Of a DNA stretch of 64,000 bases, positions 28,033 through 37,502 are shown piece by piece. Position 1 is the stretch's first letter, and each line of letters begins with the position of its first letter. The stretch is from Geminicoccaceae bacterium. GTDB taxonomy: Bacteria; Pseudomonadota; Alphaproteobacteria; Geminicoccales; Geminicoccaceae. The notes below the pieces were generated by a model, which saw only the letters and a list, made by a program, of their open reading frames with translations, ran no database searches and was not told where the DNA came from. Position numbers and translations under genes: made by a program. The stretch is taken from the NCBI GenBank assembly GCA_028279345.1, contig JANQNY010000009.1:1-64000 (forward strand), written 5' to 3'.

Positions 28033-29232
28033 GTGGCCGACCGGGGCGAGTCGATCGGTCTGATGGAGCCGATGCGCCTGTCGGACGTCACTTCGGGCGG
28101 CAGTCCGCACATGGATCAGCTCAACGATCTCACGGTCGAGCTCGCCGCGGCGTCCGCGGGGCTGCGCCGCAGTCTGCCGCCGGAGATCACCCGCGCACTG
28201 GCTGATCTCGTCCGGTCGATGAATTGCTACTACAGCAACCTCATTGAGGGGCACGACACGCATCCGGTCGATATAGAGCGCGCCCTCAAGGATGATTTCA
28301 GCCGTGATCCCAAGCAGCGCAATCTCCAACTGGAGGCGAAAGCGCATATCGCCGTGCAGGCCTGGATCGATGATGGCGGCATCGAGGGGCGGGTCACAGC
28401 GCCGGAGACGCTGTGCGAACTTCACCGGAAATTCGGCGAACTGCTGCCGGAGGAACTGCTCCGTGTTGAAAAACCGGACACCGGCGAAGCGCTGGTCATG
28501 GTGCCCGGTGCACTGCGCACGGAAGATGTGAAAGTCGGACGGCACGTCGCCATCAGTCCGGGGGCGATCCCGCGCTTTCTGGACCGGTTTGATGCGGCGT
28601 ACCGCGGGCTTGGGAAATCACAAGCGGTCATGAGCGCCGCGGCGGCGCATCATCGGCTGCTCTGGATTCACCCCTTCCTCGACGGCAACGGGCGTGTGGT
28701 CCGGCTGATGTCCTATGCGCTGTTGCGCGAGACGCTGGATACGGGCGGTATCTGGTCGGTTGCGCGCGGCCTGGCCCGGAGCGAGAGCGCATACAAGGCG
28801 CACCTGATGGCCTGTGATCTGCCGCGGCGCAACGATCTCGACGGGCGTGGGCATCTAAGCCAGGAAAGCCTTGCGGCATTTGCGCGCTTCTTCCTCGAAA
28901 CCTGCCTCGACCAGGTGCGGTTCATGGAAGAGCTGATCCAGCCAGACCGGCTGCGCACCCGCATCCTGCTCTGGGCGGAAGAGGACATCCGGCTCGGCCA
29001 TCTCCCGGCGAAATCGACCGCCGTGCTGGAAGCGTTGCTCTATCGCGGGGAACTGCCGCGCGGCGATGTCGCTGACCTTGTCGGCGCGGGGGATCGCCAA
29101 GCCCGGCGGATCGTCTCTGCGCTCATGGACACCGATGTCGTGACTGCCCGAACCACCCGCGCACCGTTGCGGCTGGCGTTCCCTGCCAGGCTCGCGCCAC
29201 GCTGGATGCCGGGACTGTTTCCAGAGAAGTGA
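28033..29232 (+). CDS. Fic family protein (AMPylase-type) with inhibitory helix and C-terminal winged helix
   Basis: Fic proteins transfer AMP or other nucleotide parts onto target hydroxyls. The core motif HPFLDGNGRV (HPFxxGNGR) lies around residue 213-222, with the flap region upstream. Near residue 68 the protein has SNLIEG, matching the inhibitory motif [S/T]xxxE[G/N] placed before the Fic core, so it is likely self-inhibited. The last 75 residues (from AKSTAVLEALLYRGELPRGDVADLVG) look like a winged helix. GTG 28033 is chosen because GAGGGCGACACA gives a good ribosome site; ATG 27982 is in frame but would sit on the predicted transcription start. Could be a toxin or a housekeeping regulator; no antitoxin gene is adjacent. 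Confidence 0.85.
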   Translation: MADRGESIGLMEPMRLSDVTSGGSPHMDQLNDLTVELAAASAGLRRSLPPEITRALADLVRSMNCYYSNLIEGHDTHPVDIERALKDDFSRDPKQRNLQLEAKAHIAVQAWIDDGGIEGRVTAPETLCELHRKFGELLPEELLRVEKPDTGEALVMVPGALRTEDVKVGRHVAISPGAIPRFLDRFDAAYRGLGKSQAVMSAAAAHHRLLWIHPFLDGNGRVVRLMSYALLRETLDTGGIWSVARGLARSESAYKAHLMACDLPRRNDLDGRGHLSQESLAAFARFFLETCLDQVRFMEELIQPDRLRTRILLWAEEDIRLGHLPAKSTAVLEALLYRGELPRGDVADLVGAGDRQARRIVSALMDTDVVTARTTRAPLRLAFPARLAPRWMPGLFPEK

Positions 29233-29267
29233 ACCGCCGCCATGAGGGCGGCGGTCCGCGTTCAACC

Positions 29268-29774
29268 CTACCCACAGCGATAGACGATGCGCTCCCCAGC
29301 GATCTCGGTCTCGGCGTAGTCCATGGCGAGGTCGCGGGCGATGGCGTCGTAGTCGATATAGAAGGCCAGGCGGTCCGGAATGGGGCCGAAGAGTCCGTCC
29401 TCGACAAATTGCTCGGCAAGCCCGCGCAAGCTGTCCACCGGATAGATGTCCACGTCGAGGTCTGACGGCTCGTCCGTCTCCGGATTGAAGGTGTAGCCGC
29501 ATTCGCCGACCGCGAGGATGAAGCGCCGCTTTGCGTCCTCGTCCCACTCCTCCACCGCTTCCATGAACCGCAGAATGTTGGCCTGATTGATCTCCCAGGC
29601 TTTGGCAAAGGCTGCGTCGATGGCCGCACCGTCAATGAACTGGATTTCGAATTCCTCCACCGGTTGGCCGTAGTCGTTGCGGATGGAGCCGATCCGGCTG
29701 GTGAAGTCATCCTCCGATGAAAAGTAGAAGCCCGTGGCGCTGATGTCGTACGGCTGCACATAGAACGTTGTCAT
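29268..29774 (-). CDS. ardA: antirestriction protein ArdA
   Basis: Acidic DNA mimic that blocks type I restriction enzymes, protecting the element when it enters a new host. 168 residues, as expected. Recognisable features are the N-terminal MTTFYVQPYDISATGFYF, the FIDGAAIDAAFAKAWEINQANILRF region, and AEQFVEDGLFGPIPDRLAFYIDYDAIARDL near 125-155, together with a strong excess of Asp and Glu. ATG 29774 is selected as it gives the family N-terminus; AGGAGATTCAATC precedes it in the gene's direction. The frame runs further upstream into repeat A, but that part is not conserved. Confidence 0.9.
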   Translation of the reverse strand: MTTFYVQPYDISATGFYFSSEDDFTSRIGSIRNDYGQPVEEFEIQFIDGAAIDAAFAKAWEINQANILRFMEAVEEWDEDAKRRFILAVGECGYTFNPETDEPSDLDVDIYPVDSLRGLAEQFVEDGLFGPIPDRLAFYIDYDAIARDLAMDYAETEIAGERIVYRCG

Positions 29775-29800
29775 GATTGAATCTCCTCTTTGGTGAGAGT

Positions 29801-29890
29801 CCGGTCGCACATGCAACCGGAGGCGGCCCTCCGCCGAGGAGAGGGGTGCGGGGTCGAAGGTGCGCGATTGCGCGGGACCGGAGCCACGCG
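29801..29890. repeat. direct repeat A, copy 2 (upstream of ardA)
   Basis: Second copy of the element at 27184-27272. One arm of the initial palindrome differs (CCGGTCGCACATGCAACCGG), the CCCTCCGCCGAGGAGAGGG hairpin is conserved, and similarity fades after the first 58 bases. It begins 27 bases upstream of the ardA start codon, so it may be part of the ardA control region. Confidence 0.8.
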
Positions 29891-30186
29891 CAGCTGCACA
29901 AGGCGCAGCCGCGGAAGCGAGCATGGCGAGGACCGGCCCTTTGAGGCCGCGGGGGACGCAGTCCCGACTTCTTCAAACCATCACTGAGAAAAGGACCGTG
30001 CATCTCCTGCACGGCGAAAGCTGCGCGCGCTCCGCAGAGCGTGCCGATCAGCGTCCCTGTTTCCCCTGACCTGTTGTCTGCGATCCGCCCGGATCATCCG
30101 AAGGCCTTCTCTGGCCGATGATGATGTGTGCCGGGGCCGAAAGGCTCCGGATGGTCCGGGGCCTCCTTGAAACACAGGAGGAACAG
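29891..30186. other. GC-rich intergenic region with hairpins
   Basis: No gene is supported between repeat A and the small gene at 30187. Two hairpins are visible: CCGTGCA-tctcc-TGCACGG around 29997-30015 and CCGGGGCC-gaaa-GGCTCCGG around 30131-30150, the second being a likely leader structure of the small gene downstream. The 5' ends of both divergent units probably lie here. Confidence 0.5.
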
Positions 30187-30363
30187 ATGAAATTGATTAC
30201 CCGCTTCGAGCTGGCTGCGCTCTCGCCCGAGCAGCTGCGTGGTCTTTACCGTGAGGTTTTCCGGGAAGCCGTTCGCGCCCCGCGCCACAGTGCCGACCGC
30301 CGCAATGCGCTCGCCTCGCTCGACAACATTGAGGTTGAGCTAGCATGCCGCCGCGCATCCTGA
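30187..30363 (+). CDS. small conserved protein of mobile elements, unknown function
   Basis: 58 residues: MKLITRFELAALSPEQLRGL then YREVFREAVRAPRHSADRRN and ALASLDNIEVELACRRAS, fully helical and charged. Short proteins with this pattern (MK-L-TRFELA ... NALASLENI) are common in alphaproteobacterial plasmids and conjugative elements, but have no known role. The ATG at 30187 has a strong ribosome site, ACAGGAGGAACAG. An in-frame ATG further upstream would remove that site. Confidence 0.7.
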   Translation: MKLITRFELAALSPEQLRGLYREVFREAVRAPRHSADRRNALASLDNIEVELACRRAS

Positions 30364-30459
30364 CGGAATCGCCCAGTCGCCATCGCTGGCGGCTGGGCTT
30401 CCATAAGAATGGCCATTCTTGTATTAGCCAATCCGAAGATATATCATCGAGGCATGTCG

Positions 30460-33400
30460 ATGAAAAAAGCACCTAATGTTGACAGCGTACGATATAGCAA
30501 CGCGGGGCATGATTTTCACTATACATGGGCCGCTTTGCGTTGCTTGCACTTGCTGCGTGCTGAGACATCACTTGTGGCCGTTACCATCGAGGATGCATCT
30601 CCCTACGACGAGTCGACAACCGGGGATCCGCAATCTCTTCTGATGATCGACACAGCCTCTTACTACGGAAGTGAAGACCTTTCCAAAGCCACGGCTGTTG
30701 TTTATACCCAGGTAAAATACGCAACTGTCAATCCGAATTCTCCATGGACTGCTGCCGCACTTACTGAGAAAGAGGGAAGTGCTGGTACAGTAAAGAAGCC
30801 GCGAGGTATTATTGGTAGGTTTGCTGATCGATATCGTGAATGCAAACCCTATATAAGCGATCAACAGGTAGGTCAGTGCGATATTTCATTCGAGCTAGTT
30901 ACCAACAGGCCCATGAGCGAAGAGGTTAATGCGGCTATTCGACATTTTATCGACGGCACGACTCCTGATGACTGCGAAGATGTTTGCGCGGCCTACGAGC
31001 GAATGAAAGAGGGTGTTGGTCTCGAAGGTGTTGAGCTCAAGGAATTCGCTAAACGCTTAATTCTCAGTGACAACGAAGGCTCACGTTTTTCTACCGATCG
31101 TCAGCTTGAGGTACTAACAAACGCAGTTTTAGCTGGACCCGATGCAAAACAAGCGATCCAACTCAAAAGGATGGTCGCTGATTTTGCCCTCCCAGAGCGC
31201 TCACGGGACCCAACAATCCGTCGAACAACGGTCCTCAACGCGCTTGGCATTGACGACGAACGCAAACTTCTTCCGTGCGAGCCAAAATTCGAACCGTTGG
31301 ATGCTGTAATTCCTCGTGATTGCGAACGTGAGATTGCTGAACGCATCGTCAATGCATCCAATCATACGATGCTACAGGCGTCCGGTGGCGTAGGGAAGAG
31401 CGTCCTCGCGCAACGGTTGGAACGACACTTCCCTCCCGGCTCGCGCACAATCGTTTTTGACGGGTTTGGCGGCGGTTCCTACCGAGATCCATCTCAGTTG
31501 CGACACACCCACGAACGCGGGCTTGTTCATATCATGAACGAGTTAGCGGCAAGGGGACTCTGTTGGCCAATCGTCCCCTCCCCGGGGTGGTCACCCGAAG
31601 TCTATCTGGCGGCTTTTCGCGAGAAACTGGAGGGCATCGCTAAGGAGCTCAAAGCAGAAGAGCGCGATGGCGTCATTGTGATTATCGTCGACGCAGCGGA
31701 CAATCTGGCGATGGCTGCGCAAGAGCAAGGACATGTGAGCGGCAGTTTTGTTGATGGACTGCTGAGAATGGAGCCCATCGATCGACTAAGATTTGTCGTC
31801 ACTTGCAGACCGGAGCGTGCGCATCTTCTAGACATCTCTTCCGATTTCAACAAGATTGATATTCCCGATTTTTCTATTGCGGAGACCACGGCGCATATAG
31901 GGTCATTCTTTTCGTCAGTCAGTGACGCGCAGATAGCAGAGTTTCATAGACTTACGATGGCTAACCCGCGGGTTCAGGCAAATGAACTGACCGAGGGACA
32001 TGAGTACTTTCAAGATCTCCTGTCAGCGCTTGGCCCAAATCCCCGCTCCGTCGAGGACGTCATTGAGCGACAACTCGATACCAAATTGAGGCGTTTGCAA
32101 CGAGCACACGCCGTCGACAGGATTGAGCTTTTTTGTGTGGCGCTTGCGGCCTTGCCTCCGCGCATCCCAGTGAACGTATTGGCAATAGCGACTGGTATAT
32201 CGGAGAACGAGGTGCGTTCATTTGCAGCTGATTTCGGTAAACCGCTTTGGTTTCATAGTGATGCGGTTCAGTTTCGAGATGAACCGACTGAGAGTTGGTT
32301 CTATAAGCGGTTTTCCGCGTCGTCTGAGGCGTTAGCTAGGCTATGTGAAGCGCTGTTGGCTCCGGGAAATACGGACCCGTATATTCTCGCAGCATTACCG
32401 TCCCTGCTTTTCCGTTCAGGATTGAACAAGGAATCAATCGAAAATGGCCTTAGGGATGAAGATATTGACGATGTATCTGAGGTGGATAGACATCGCATAC
32501 AAATACAGAGAGCAAAATTTGGGCTTAAGGCTGCTCTTTTAACAAAGAACAGAGTTGCGTCATCAAAATTACTTTTCCTTTTTGCCGACTACGTAGCCCA
32601 CAATTTGAGATGGCAAGACTTTGTTGTAAAGAATGCGTTGATATTTTCCTATCTTGGTGATCCTGTCGACGTGCAATCGTACGTCTTCTCGAAGTCGCCG
32701 TCGGAGTGGAAGGGGCGTGCGCACGCAACGTCGAGCGCAATTCTTTCGCTTCGTGAGGAATCATCAAGTGAAGCACTGATGTTTCTAAGGCAGGCCTTTC
32801 GATGGATGTCGGAGTGGAGCCGTCTTCCCGCCGAGGAGCGAGCGCAGGAGGCGGTTCATGATTCCGATATCGTGCATCTAGCGATCGCGATTCTGAACCT
32901 CGGGGGTGCGCAAGAGTGCGTAAGGGATCTCGAAGGATGGTCACCGCCGACTGTGGGGTACGACACGGCGCACGCTATTGCGACGTGGCTGATAGATAGC
33001 GGCAAGACCGAGACACTGCAGGAAATCCTGGGAGCCGCCGTCGACGCGCCAATGATTGGGCTTGGCGTATGTGCCGCTGCAGACCCTCCGCACGTGCAGT
33101 TTCCCGGTTCCGCGCTTGCGCGCCTTGGAGAGGCAGCAATAGCGAGGATCGAGAAGCCATCGAACAACACGTCGAGTGTGTGGTTGGGGATCGTCTCTTT
33201 GGCTGAGCATCTCGCGTGGGCGGGACAGAAGCGGGAGGCTATTGCCATCCTCGAGAAGTTCACTCCAACCATACCCTCATACATTCCCGGCCCAGGCGTC
33301 GGAGCGGAATGTGATCAGCGCGACGTGCTGCTGCGCCATTCATCTTTGGGCAGTGCCCTCAAAGGACAAGCCTTCGACTTAGGCATGTTCGAGAAAACCT

Positions 33401-36400
33401 TTCTAAGCGGATACGAAGAACATAGTAGCGAGCTTCATCGACTCAAAGACGAATTCAGAAATTCTTTTAAGTTTCTGTCTGAGTTTTACGTTGAACGGTC
33501 GCGCCTTATTACTAATGCAAATGCGGGGGCGGAGCTGCAAGAGGCGGCACTTGCCTTGTTGAAAAAATCATTTCCAAGCGAATTGTCATACCGCTCGGGT
33601 TGGCGCTATCAGGGCGTACGACAGCGCGCAGCAGAACTATGGGTACAAATCAACGTGATGCTTTCCGGAGAAAGCCAACTCGCTCTCGCATACATATCAA
33701 ACCTACTTGCGAATGATGAGCGAAAACCTTTTGTCCCAGAACTTACCGCTATTCTGTTAAGGGCACGATATCAGGAGCGTTTCCATGAAGATTGTCTGGA
33801 GATCTGTCAAGAGGTGGAAGCGATACTCTCGAATGCTCATCTTCATGCAGATGAAATTGCACAGAGCTATGTTGAGCTTGCTCGTGGACTAATCAATGTT
33901 TCTGAAGCCGACGCAGCTTACTATCTAAATCGTGCGGTTCATGCACTTCAAGGCGTAGGTGATGAGGCGATAGGACGACTACAGGCCGTTCGAAGTGTTT
34001 TTAGGCAAGTGCCTACCGGTGATGCATCTGACGAACTTGTATACAGATTTGCTCGTATGGCAGAAATCATTTTTGATTTCAACAGCCATAAATTTCCCTG
34101 GGAAGAGGTTTCCTCAGAGCTTTCGACTTTGTCACTTCCGAGCGCGCTGGCTATCATTTCAAGGTTGCACGACCGTCGAATCGCGCGAATAGACGAGACT
34201 CTACCTGAACTGCTCGCTTCGGCTTGGCAGCAAGAAAAGATTGAGGCGACATGTTTCGCCGCGATGTTGCCAATCGCCGAGCGACTTCCCTATCGCGACT
34301 CGGGATCTCTGCTTCGGGAAATCGCTCTAGGGGTGTCAAACTCTGACGCGTTACAGTTCGTCACTGACGATCTCACCAGAGATTGGGACGCAGGCACAGT
34401 CTCTCACTCTGCGTCGGATCTTGTTGCAGCGATCCAAGCTGCAGGTCTCATCCCGGATCGTGCTCTCGTTCGTTCCTGCAAAGCTAAAGACCGTAACGTT
34501 GATGAGGAGGATCTCAGTCCGGGAGCGAGTGCTGAGAGTGCCGCCGTAAACCCGGAGACTCTGGTTGGCCCGCAGGGTATCGAGAGTGTTGAAGACTTCC
34601 TAGAGAAGAGAGATAAGTATCGGAAAGCGGTTAAATATAGCAGCATTTCAGAATTTGTGGCTTTGGCGTTGAAGGGTATTCCCCTCAAAGATCGAGAGAC
34701 ATTCTTGCACGCGCTCTCTGAACACTCTGAGATCACAATTTTTGACCTTCGCGAAGTGATTGACATTGCAAGAGAGGAGTGGAGAACGTCTAAAGTAGTG
34801 AACCAATTTATTTCGGATGTGGCCAAGAGTTTTGTTGAACGCAATGCATACCACGTGTTGTTTCAAGAAGAAGCATATATGGGCGCCTATTATTGCCGCT
34901 CTCTCGTTGAGCTCGATGAAATCTCATCTGAAACATGTCTTGATCATCTGCTAAGTGTTGCCAGCGACAGGCCCGAACAACTTGCTGCCGACACGGCGTT
35001 CAGTCTGGCAGCGCTGTGCGCAAGCTTCTTACAAGGTGCAGACGCGAATCATGTTGGAGAGTTTGCACTCTCGCGGTTCGAGCGTTTGCTCAACGGATCG
35101 GAGGCCGACGGTCCGTGGACGGAAGGGTTGAAACCTGCCGAGGAGCCGAGCGACGGAATCGCCGCACTGATAGTTGTGCAGCTCGCGTCACCACATGCTG
35201 CCGAGAGATGGCGGGCAGCGCACACCGTTGTTCGACTCTGCCGATACGGGGAACTGAGGGTTCTACAACGGATCGTCACTCGTCTCGTCTCTGGGAAAGT
35301 TGCTCCGTTCTGCGATGCCGGACTTCCCCTCTACCTTGAACACGCAAAGCTCTGGTTCGCGATCGCGCTTGCGCGAGCGGCTGTCGATGTACCCGGATTC
35401 TTGGCCCGGGTGGGGCCATCGCTTCAGGATTTCTGTAACGATGATCGCCCGCACTTGCTTCGCTTGATCTATCTCCGGCGAGCTATCGAACGCGTTGCTC
35501 AGACAACGCAACAGGCCGAATTTACTTCTCTTGCCGCTCGCCTTCGGGAGAGAACATCGAGCCCATTCGAATACTTTCCACAGGAAGCAAAGCGCCCATC
35601 TCAGAAAGTCGGCTGGGCGAATGAAGCAGACGAAGATCTACGTTCAGATGATGACTTTCGGTTTGGCTACGACATTGATCGTTACTGGTTCGGTCGACCA
35701 TCAGAAGCGTTTGGAATTACGACGACTAACTTCATGCGGCGTGCGCGCAGATGGCTTCCAGAAATTGGACTAGAGAATGCGGTACCAACTTGGAAATGGG
35801 ATGATGACCCGCGTGCGGTGCGAGGTATTTATCCCAACCGGTCAATGTATCATTCGCACGGCGAGATTCCAAATTGCGACACTGTACAGACATTTTGTGC
35901 TTTTCACACGATGTTCTTTACAATTGGCGAACTACTTCTTGAAAGGCCGCTATATGAGAGTCGGTACGAGGACGATCCCTTGCAGGATATTTTGGATAGG
36001 CACCTTCTCGCGCGTAGAGATGATTACTGGCTTACAGATCGTCGAGACCTAGCGCCGATGACCGCGCCTTCTTTGCCCAGGGAAATCGACGACGAGCTAT
36101 GGCGTTACTCTGTGGCACGGACCGATTTCGATCATGCTCTGACAGAGCCGGACGATCCGGAGCGCATCGTTTTGTGGGGCTACTGGCTAGAGTCAGAAGG
36201 GCGACGTACGCAAAGCGTCAGGGTCTCCTCTGCGCTAGTCAAGCCCTATGCTGCAGCCGCGCTTCTTCGCGCGCTCCAGACTATTCCGGACCCGCATTCG
36301 TTCAAGATCCCGGACGCGGGCGAAGACCTAGAGATTCGATTTGCGCCGTTCTCAATGGTCGGGTGGATCGTTGGACGAGCGCAGGGATACGGCATTGACG

Positions 36401-36777
36401 AGAAAGACCCGATGTCCGGTGAGGTGCCTCCGGAGGGACCGGTTTTCAGCTCCGCAATCTCCCGGCTACTGAAACTAAGAACCGGGGAGATCCGAAGGGA
36501 TTGGTACACGGTTGGCGATTACGAAGCACCATGCGCACAATCAATCGTTTGGGGGCAGTGGCGCACGGAGCGCGATGACTACCAGCGGCCCCATGGCTAC
36601 CGTCTTTCCGCAGGAAGACGCTGGGTTCGCGGCGCGTTGCAGAAACTTAAGCGCGACCTCATCGTCGAGGTACAGATCGAGCGGGATGGTGCCAAGGGGA
36701 AAAACTACGAATTGGACAAGGCATACTCGAAGATATTTTTGATACGTGGTGATGGATCGATCAATGAATTCTCGTGA
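30460..36777 (+). CDS. Avs3-like antiviral STAND NTPase with N-terminal Cap4-like nuclease domain
   Basis: About 2,105 residues. N-terminal domain (1-240): GHDFHYTWAALRCL near 16-29, IDTASYYG near 63 and YTQVKYATV near 82-90, consistent with a PD-(D/E)xK nuclease of the Cap4/DUF4297 type (Asp64 ... Gln84-Val-Lys86). STAND NTPase (about 280-600): Walker A ASGGVGKSVLAQRL near 307-320, FDGFGGGSYRDPSQLRHTHERG after it, Walker B VIVIIVDAADN near 405-415, and FVVTCRPER near 445. The remainder (600-2,105) is helical-repeat-like and would be the target sensor. Domain order and size match AVAST type 3 (Avs3), which in known cases binds phage terminase and then cuts DNA; the subtype is inferred. GC is about 50%, well below neighbours. 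ATG 30460 has GAGG seven bases upstream; 30454 and 30409 are in-frame alternatives. Confidence 0.85.
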   Translation: MKKAPNVDSVRYSNAGHDFHYTWAALRCLHLLRAETSLVAVTIEDASPYDESTTGDPQSLLMIDTASYYGSEDLSKATAVVYTQVKYATVNPNSPWTAAALTEKEGSAGTVKKPRGIIGRFADRYRECKPYISDQQVGQCDISFELVTNRPMSEEVNAAIRHFIDGTTPDDCEDVCAAYERMKEGVGLEGVELKEFAKRLILSDNEGSRFSTDRQLEVLTNAVLAGPDAKQAIQLKRMVADFALPERSRDPTIRRTTVLNALGIDDERKLLPCEPKFEPLDAVIPRDCEREIAERIVNASNHTMLQASGGVGKSVLAQRLERHFPPGSRTIVFDGFGGGSYRDPSQLRHTHERGLVHIMNELAARGLCWPIVPSPGWSPEVYLAAFREKLEGIAKELKAEERDGVIVIIVDAADNLAMAAQEQGHVSGSFVDGLLRMEPIDRLRFVVTCRPERAHLLDISSDFNKIDIPDFSIAETTAHIGSFFSSVSDAQIAEFHRLTMANPRVQANELTEGHEYFQDLLSALGPNPRSVEDVIERQLDTKLRRLQRAHAVDRIELFCVALAALPPRIPVNVLAIATGISENEVRSFAADFGKPLWFHSDAVQFRDEPTESWFYKRFSASSEALARLCEALLAPGNTDPYILAALPSLLFRSGLNKESIENGLRDEDIDDVSEVDRHRIQIQRAKFGLKAALLTKNRVASSKLLFLFADYVAHNLRWQDFVVKNALIFSYLGDPVDVQSYVFSKSPSEWKGRAHATSSAILSLREESSSEALMFLRQAFRWMSEWSRLPAEERAQEAVHDSDIVHLAIAILNLGGAQECVRDLEGWSPPTVGYDTAHAIATWLIDSGKTETLQEILGAAVDAPMIGLGVCAAADPPHVQFPGSALARLGEAAIARIEKPSNNTSSVWLGIVSLAEHLAWAGQKREAIAILEKFTPTIPSYIPGPGVGAECDQRDVLLRHSSLGSALKGQAFDLGMFEKTFLSGYEEHSSELHRLKDEFRNSFKFLSEFYVERSRLITNANAGAELQEAALALLKKSFPSELSYRSGWRYQGVRQRAAELWVQINVMLSGESQLALAYISNLLANDERKPFVPELTAILLRARYQERFHEDCLEICQEVEAILSNAHLHADEIAQSYVELARGLINVSEADAAYYLNRAVHALQGVGDEAIGRLQAVRSVFRQVPTGDASDELVYRFARMAEIIFDFNSHKFPWEEVSSELSTLSLPSALAIISRLHDRRIARIDETLPELLASAWQQEKIEATCFAAMLPIAERLPYRDSGSLLREIALGVSNSDALQFVTDDLTRDWDAGTVSHSASDLVAAIQAAGLIPDRALVRSCKAKDRNVDEEDLSPGASAESAAVNPETLVGPQGIESVEDFLEKRDKYRKAVKYSSISEFVALALKGIPLKDRETFLHALSEHSEITIFDLREVIDIAREEWRTSKVVNQFISDVAKSFVERNAYHVLFQEEAYMGAYYCRSLVELDEISSETCLDHLLSVASDRPEQLAADTAFSLAALCASFLQGADANHVGEFALSRFERLLNGSEADGPWTEGLKPAEEPSDGIAALIVVQLASPHAAERWRAAHTVVRLCRYGELRVLQRIVTRLVSGKVAPFCDAGLPLYLEHAKLWFAIALARAAVDVPGFLARVGPSLQDFCNDDRPHLLRLIYLRRAIERVAQTTQQAEFTSLAARLRERTSSPFEYFPQEAKRPSQKVGWANEADEDLRSDDDFRFGYDIDRYWFGRPSEAFGITTTNFMRRARRWLPEIGLENAVPTWKWDDDPRAVRGIYPNRSMYHSHGEIPNCDTVQTFCAFHTMFFTIGELLLERPLYESRYEDDPLQDILDRHLLARRDDYWLTDRRDLAPMTAPSLPREIDDELWRYSVARTDFDHALTEPDDPERIVLWGYWLESEGRRTQSVRVSSALVKPYAAAALLRALQTIPDPHSFKIPDAGEDLEIRFAPFSMVGWIVGRAQGYGIDEKDPMSGEVPPEGPVFSSAISRLLKLRTGEIRRDWYTVGDYEAPCAQSIVWGQWRTERDDYQRPHGYRLSAGRRWVRGALQKLKRDLIVEVQIERDGAKGKNYELDKAYSKIFLIRGDGSINEFS

Positions 36778-37403
36778 AATAAACAAAGTTGCGCAGGCTC
36801 TCATTAAAGAGCTTAAGCTGGAGCCAGGCGTCAATACGCTTGAGAAATGGATGGCCCATTACATCGCCGAACTACTTTCTAAGAGCGAAAAAGCAACAGG
36901 TCAGACAAAGCAAGAAATTGATAAAGAGCTATTTCACCGTGTTCTAGATTTGTGGCGGTGCCAAAGTGAGCACGGCCGAGTCCGTTCTCATTTTTCGACG
37001 CTACGAAGGTATCCTCCAATCGTTCGAACGCTTTTGCAATGCCACGGCTTTCTACTTTCAGCGGACGGACTTAGCAAAGGAAAGTGAATATCTGCTGCAA
37101 GCAGAAAGGATCGATCGAGCCGCACGTCAGATAATTAACATGCTGCTTGTTGCTGCGGAAAGTGAAGCGAGCGAGCATGAGGCGGATTGGGTTGCATTGG
37201 CGCGCAAGCTCCCGGGGCAGGCGCTCGCGGAGCCACTTGACGTCATTCTACCATTTCTGGATTCACTGAAATCTAGTGCAAAAACGGAAAGTGATGTCAT
37301 CGAAGAAGCGAAGAATGGTCTTGATGAATTTGCGGCCCTAATTGATGAAATCCGAGAGTTTCTTTCAAGCTACGATAGCGCGGCAGAGGAAACGGGCAAC
37401 TAA
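36764..37403 (+). pseudogene. Avs helper protein (Avs3b/Avs1c-like), split by a one-base frameshift
   Basis: The gene starts inside the end of the large STAND gene (14-base overlap). In the first frame it reads MNSREINKVAQALIKELKLE ... YIAELL ... ELFHRVLDLWRCQSEHGRVRSHF. Skipping one T in the T5 run at 36991-36995 continues in the next frame as RRYEGILQSFERF ... IDRAARQIINMLLVAAESEA and ends at 37403. The joined protein of about 212 residues matches the pattern I recall for small Avs partner proteins (LW-HR---LP---RPF--YE-IL--LERL). Neither half alone has a complete fold. The frameshift may be a mutation, programmed slippage on the T-run, or a sequencing error; the second half also has a GTG at 36966 that could be used separately. 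Confidence 0.6.
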
Positions 37404-37502
37404 CCGAGCGGTTTGAGCGGGTGGCGAATGAGCTTGCGTAGCCGCGCGGGCGCGCTGCGCTGCTTGTCGGTCGAACGGGCATCTGTTCGTGCATGGTTCG
37501 GT

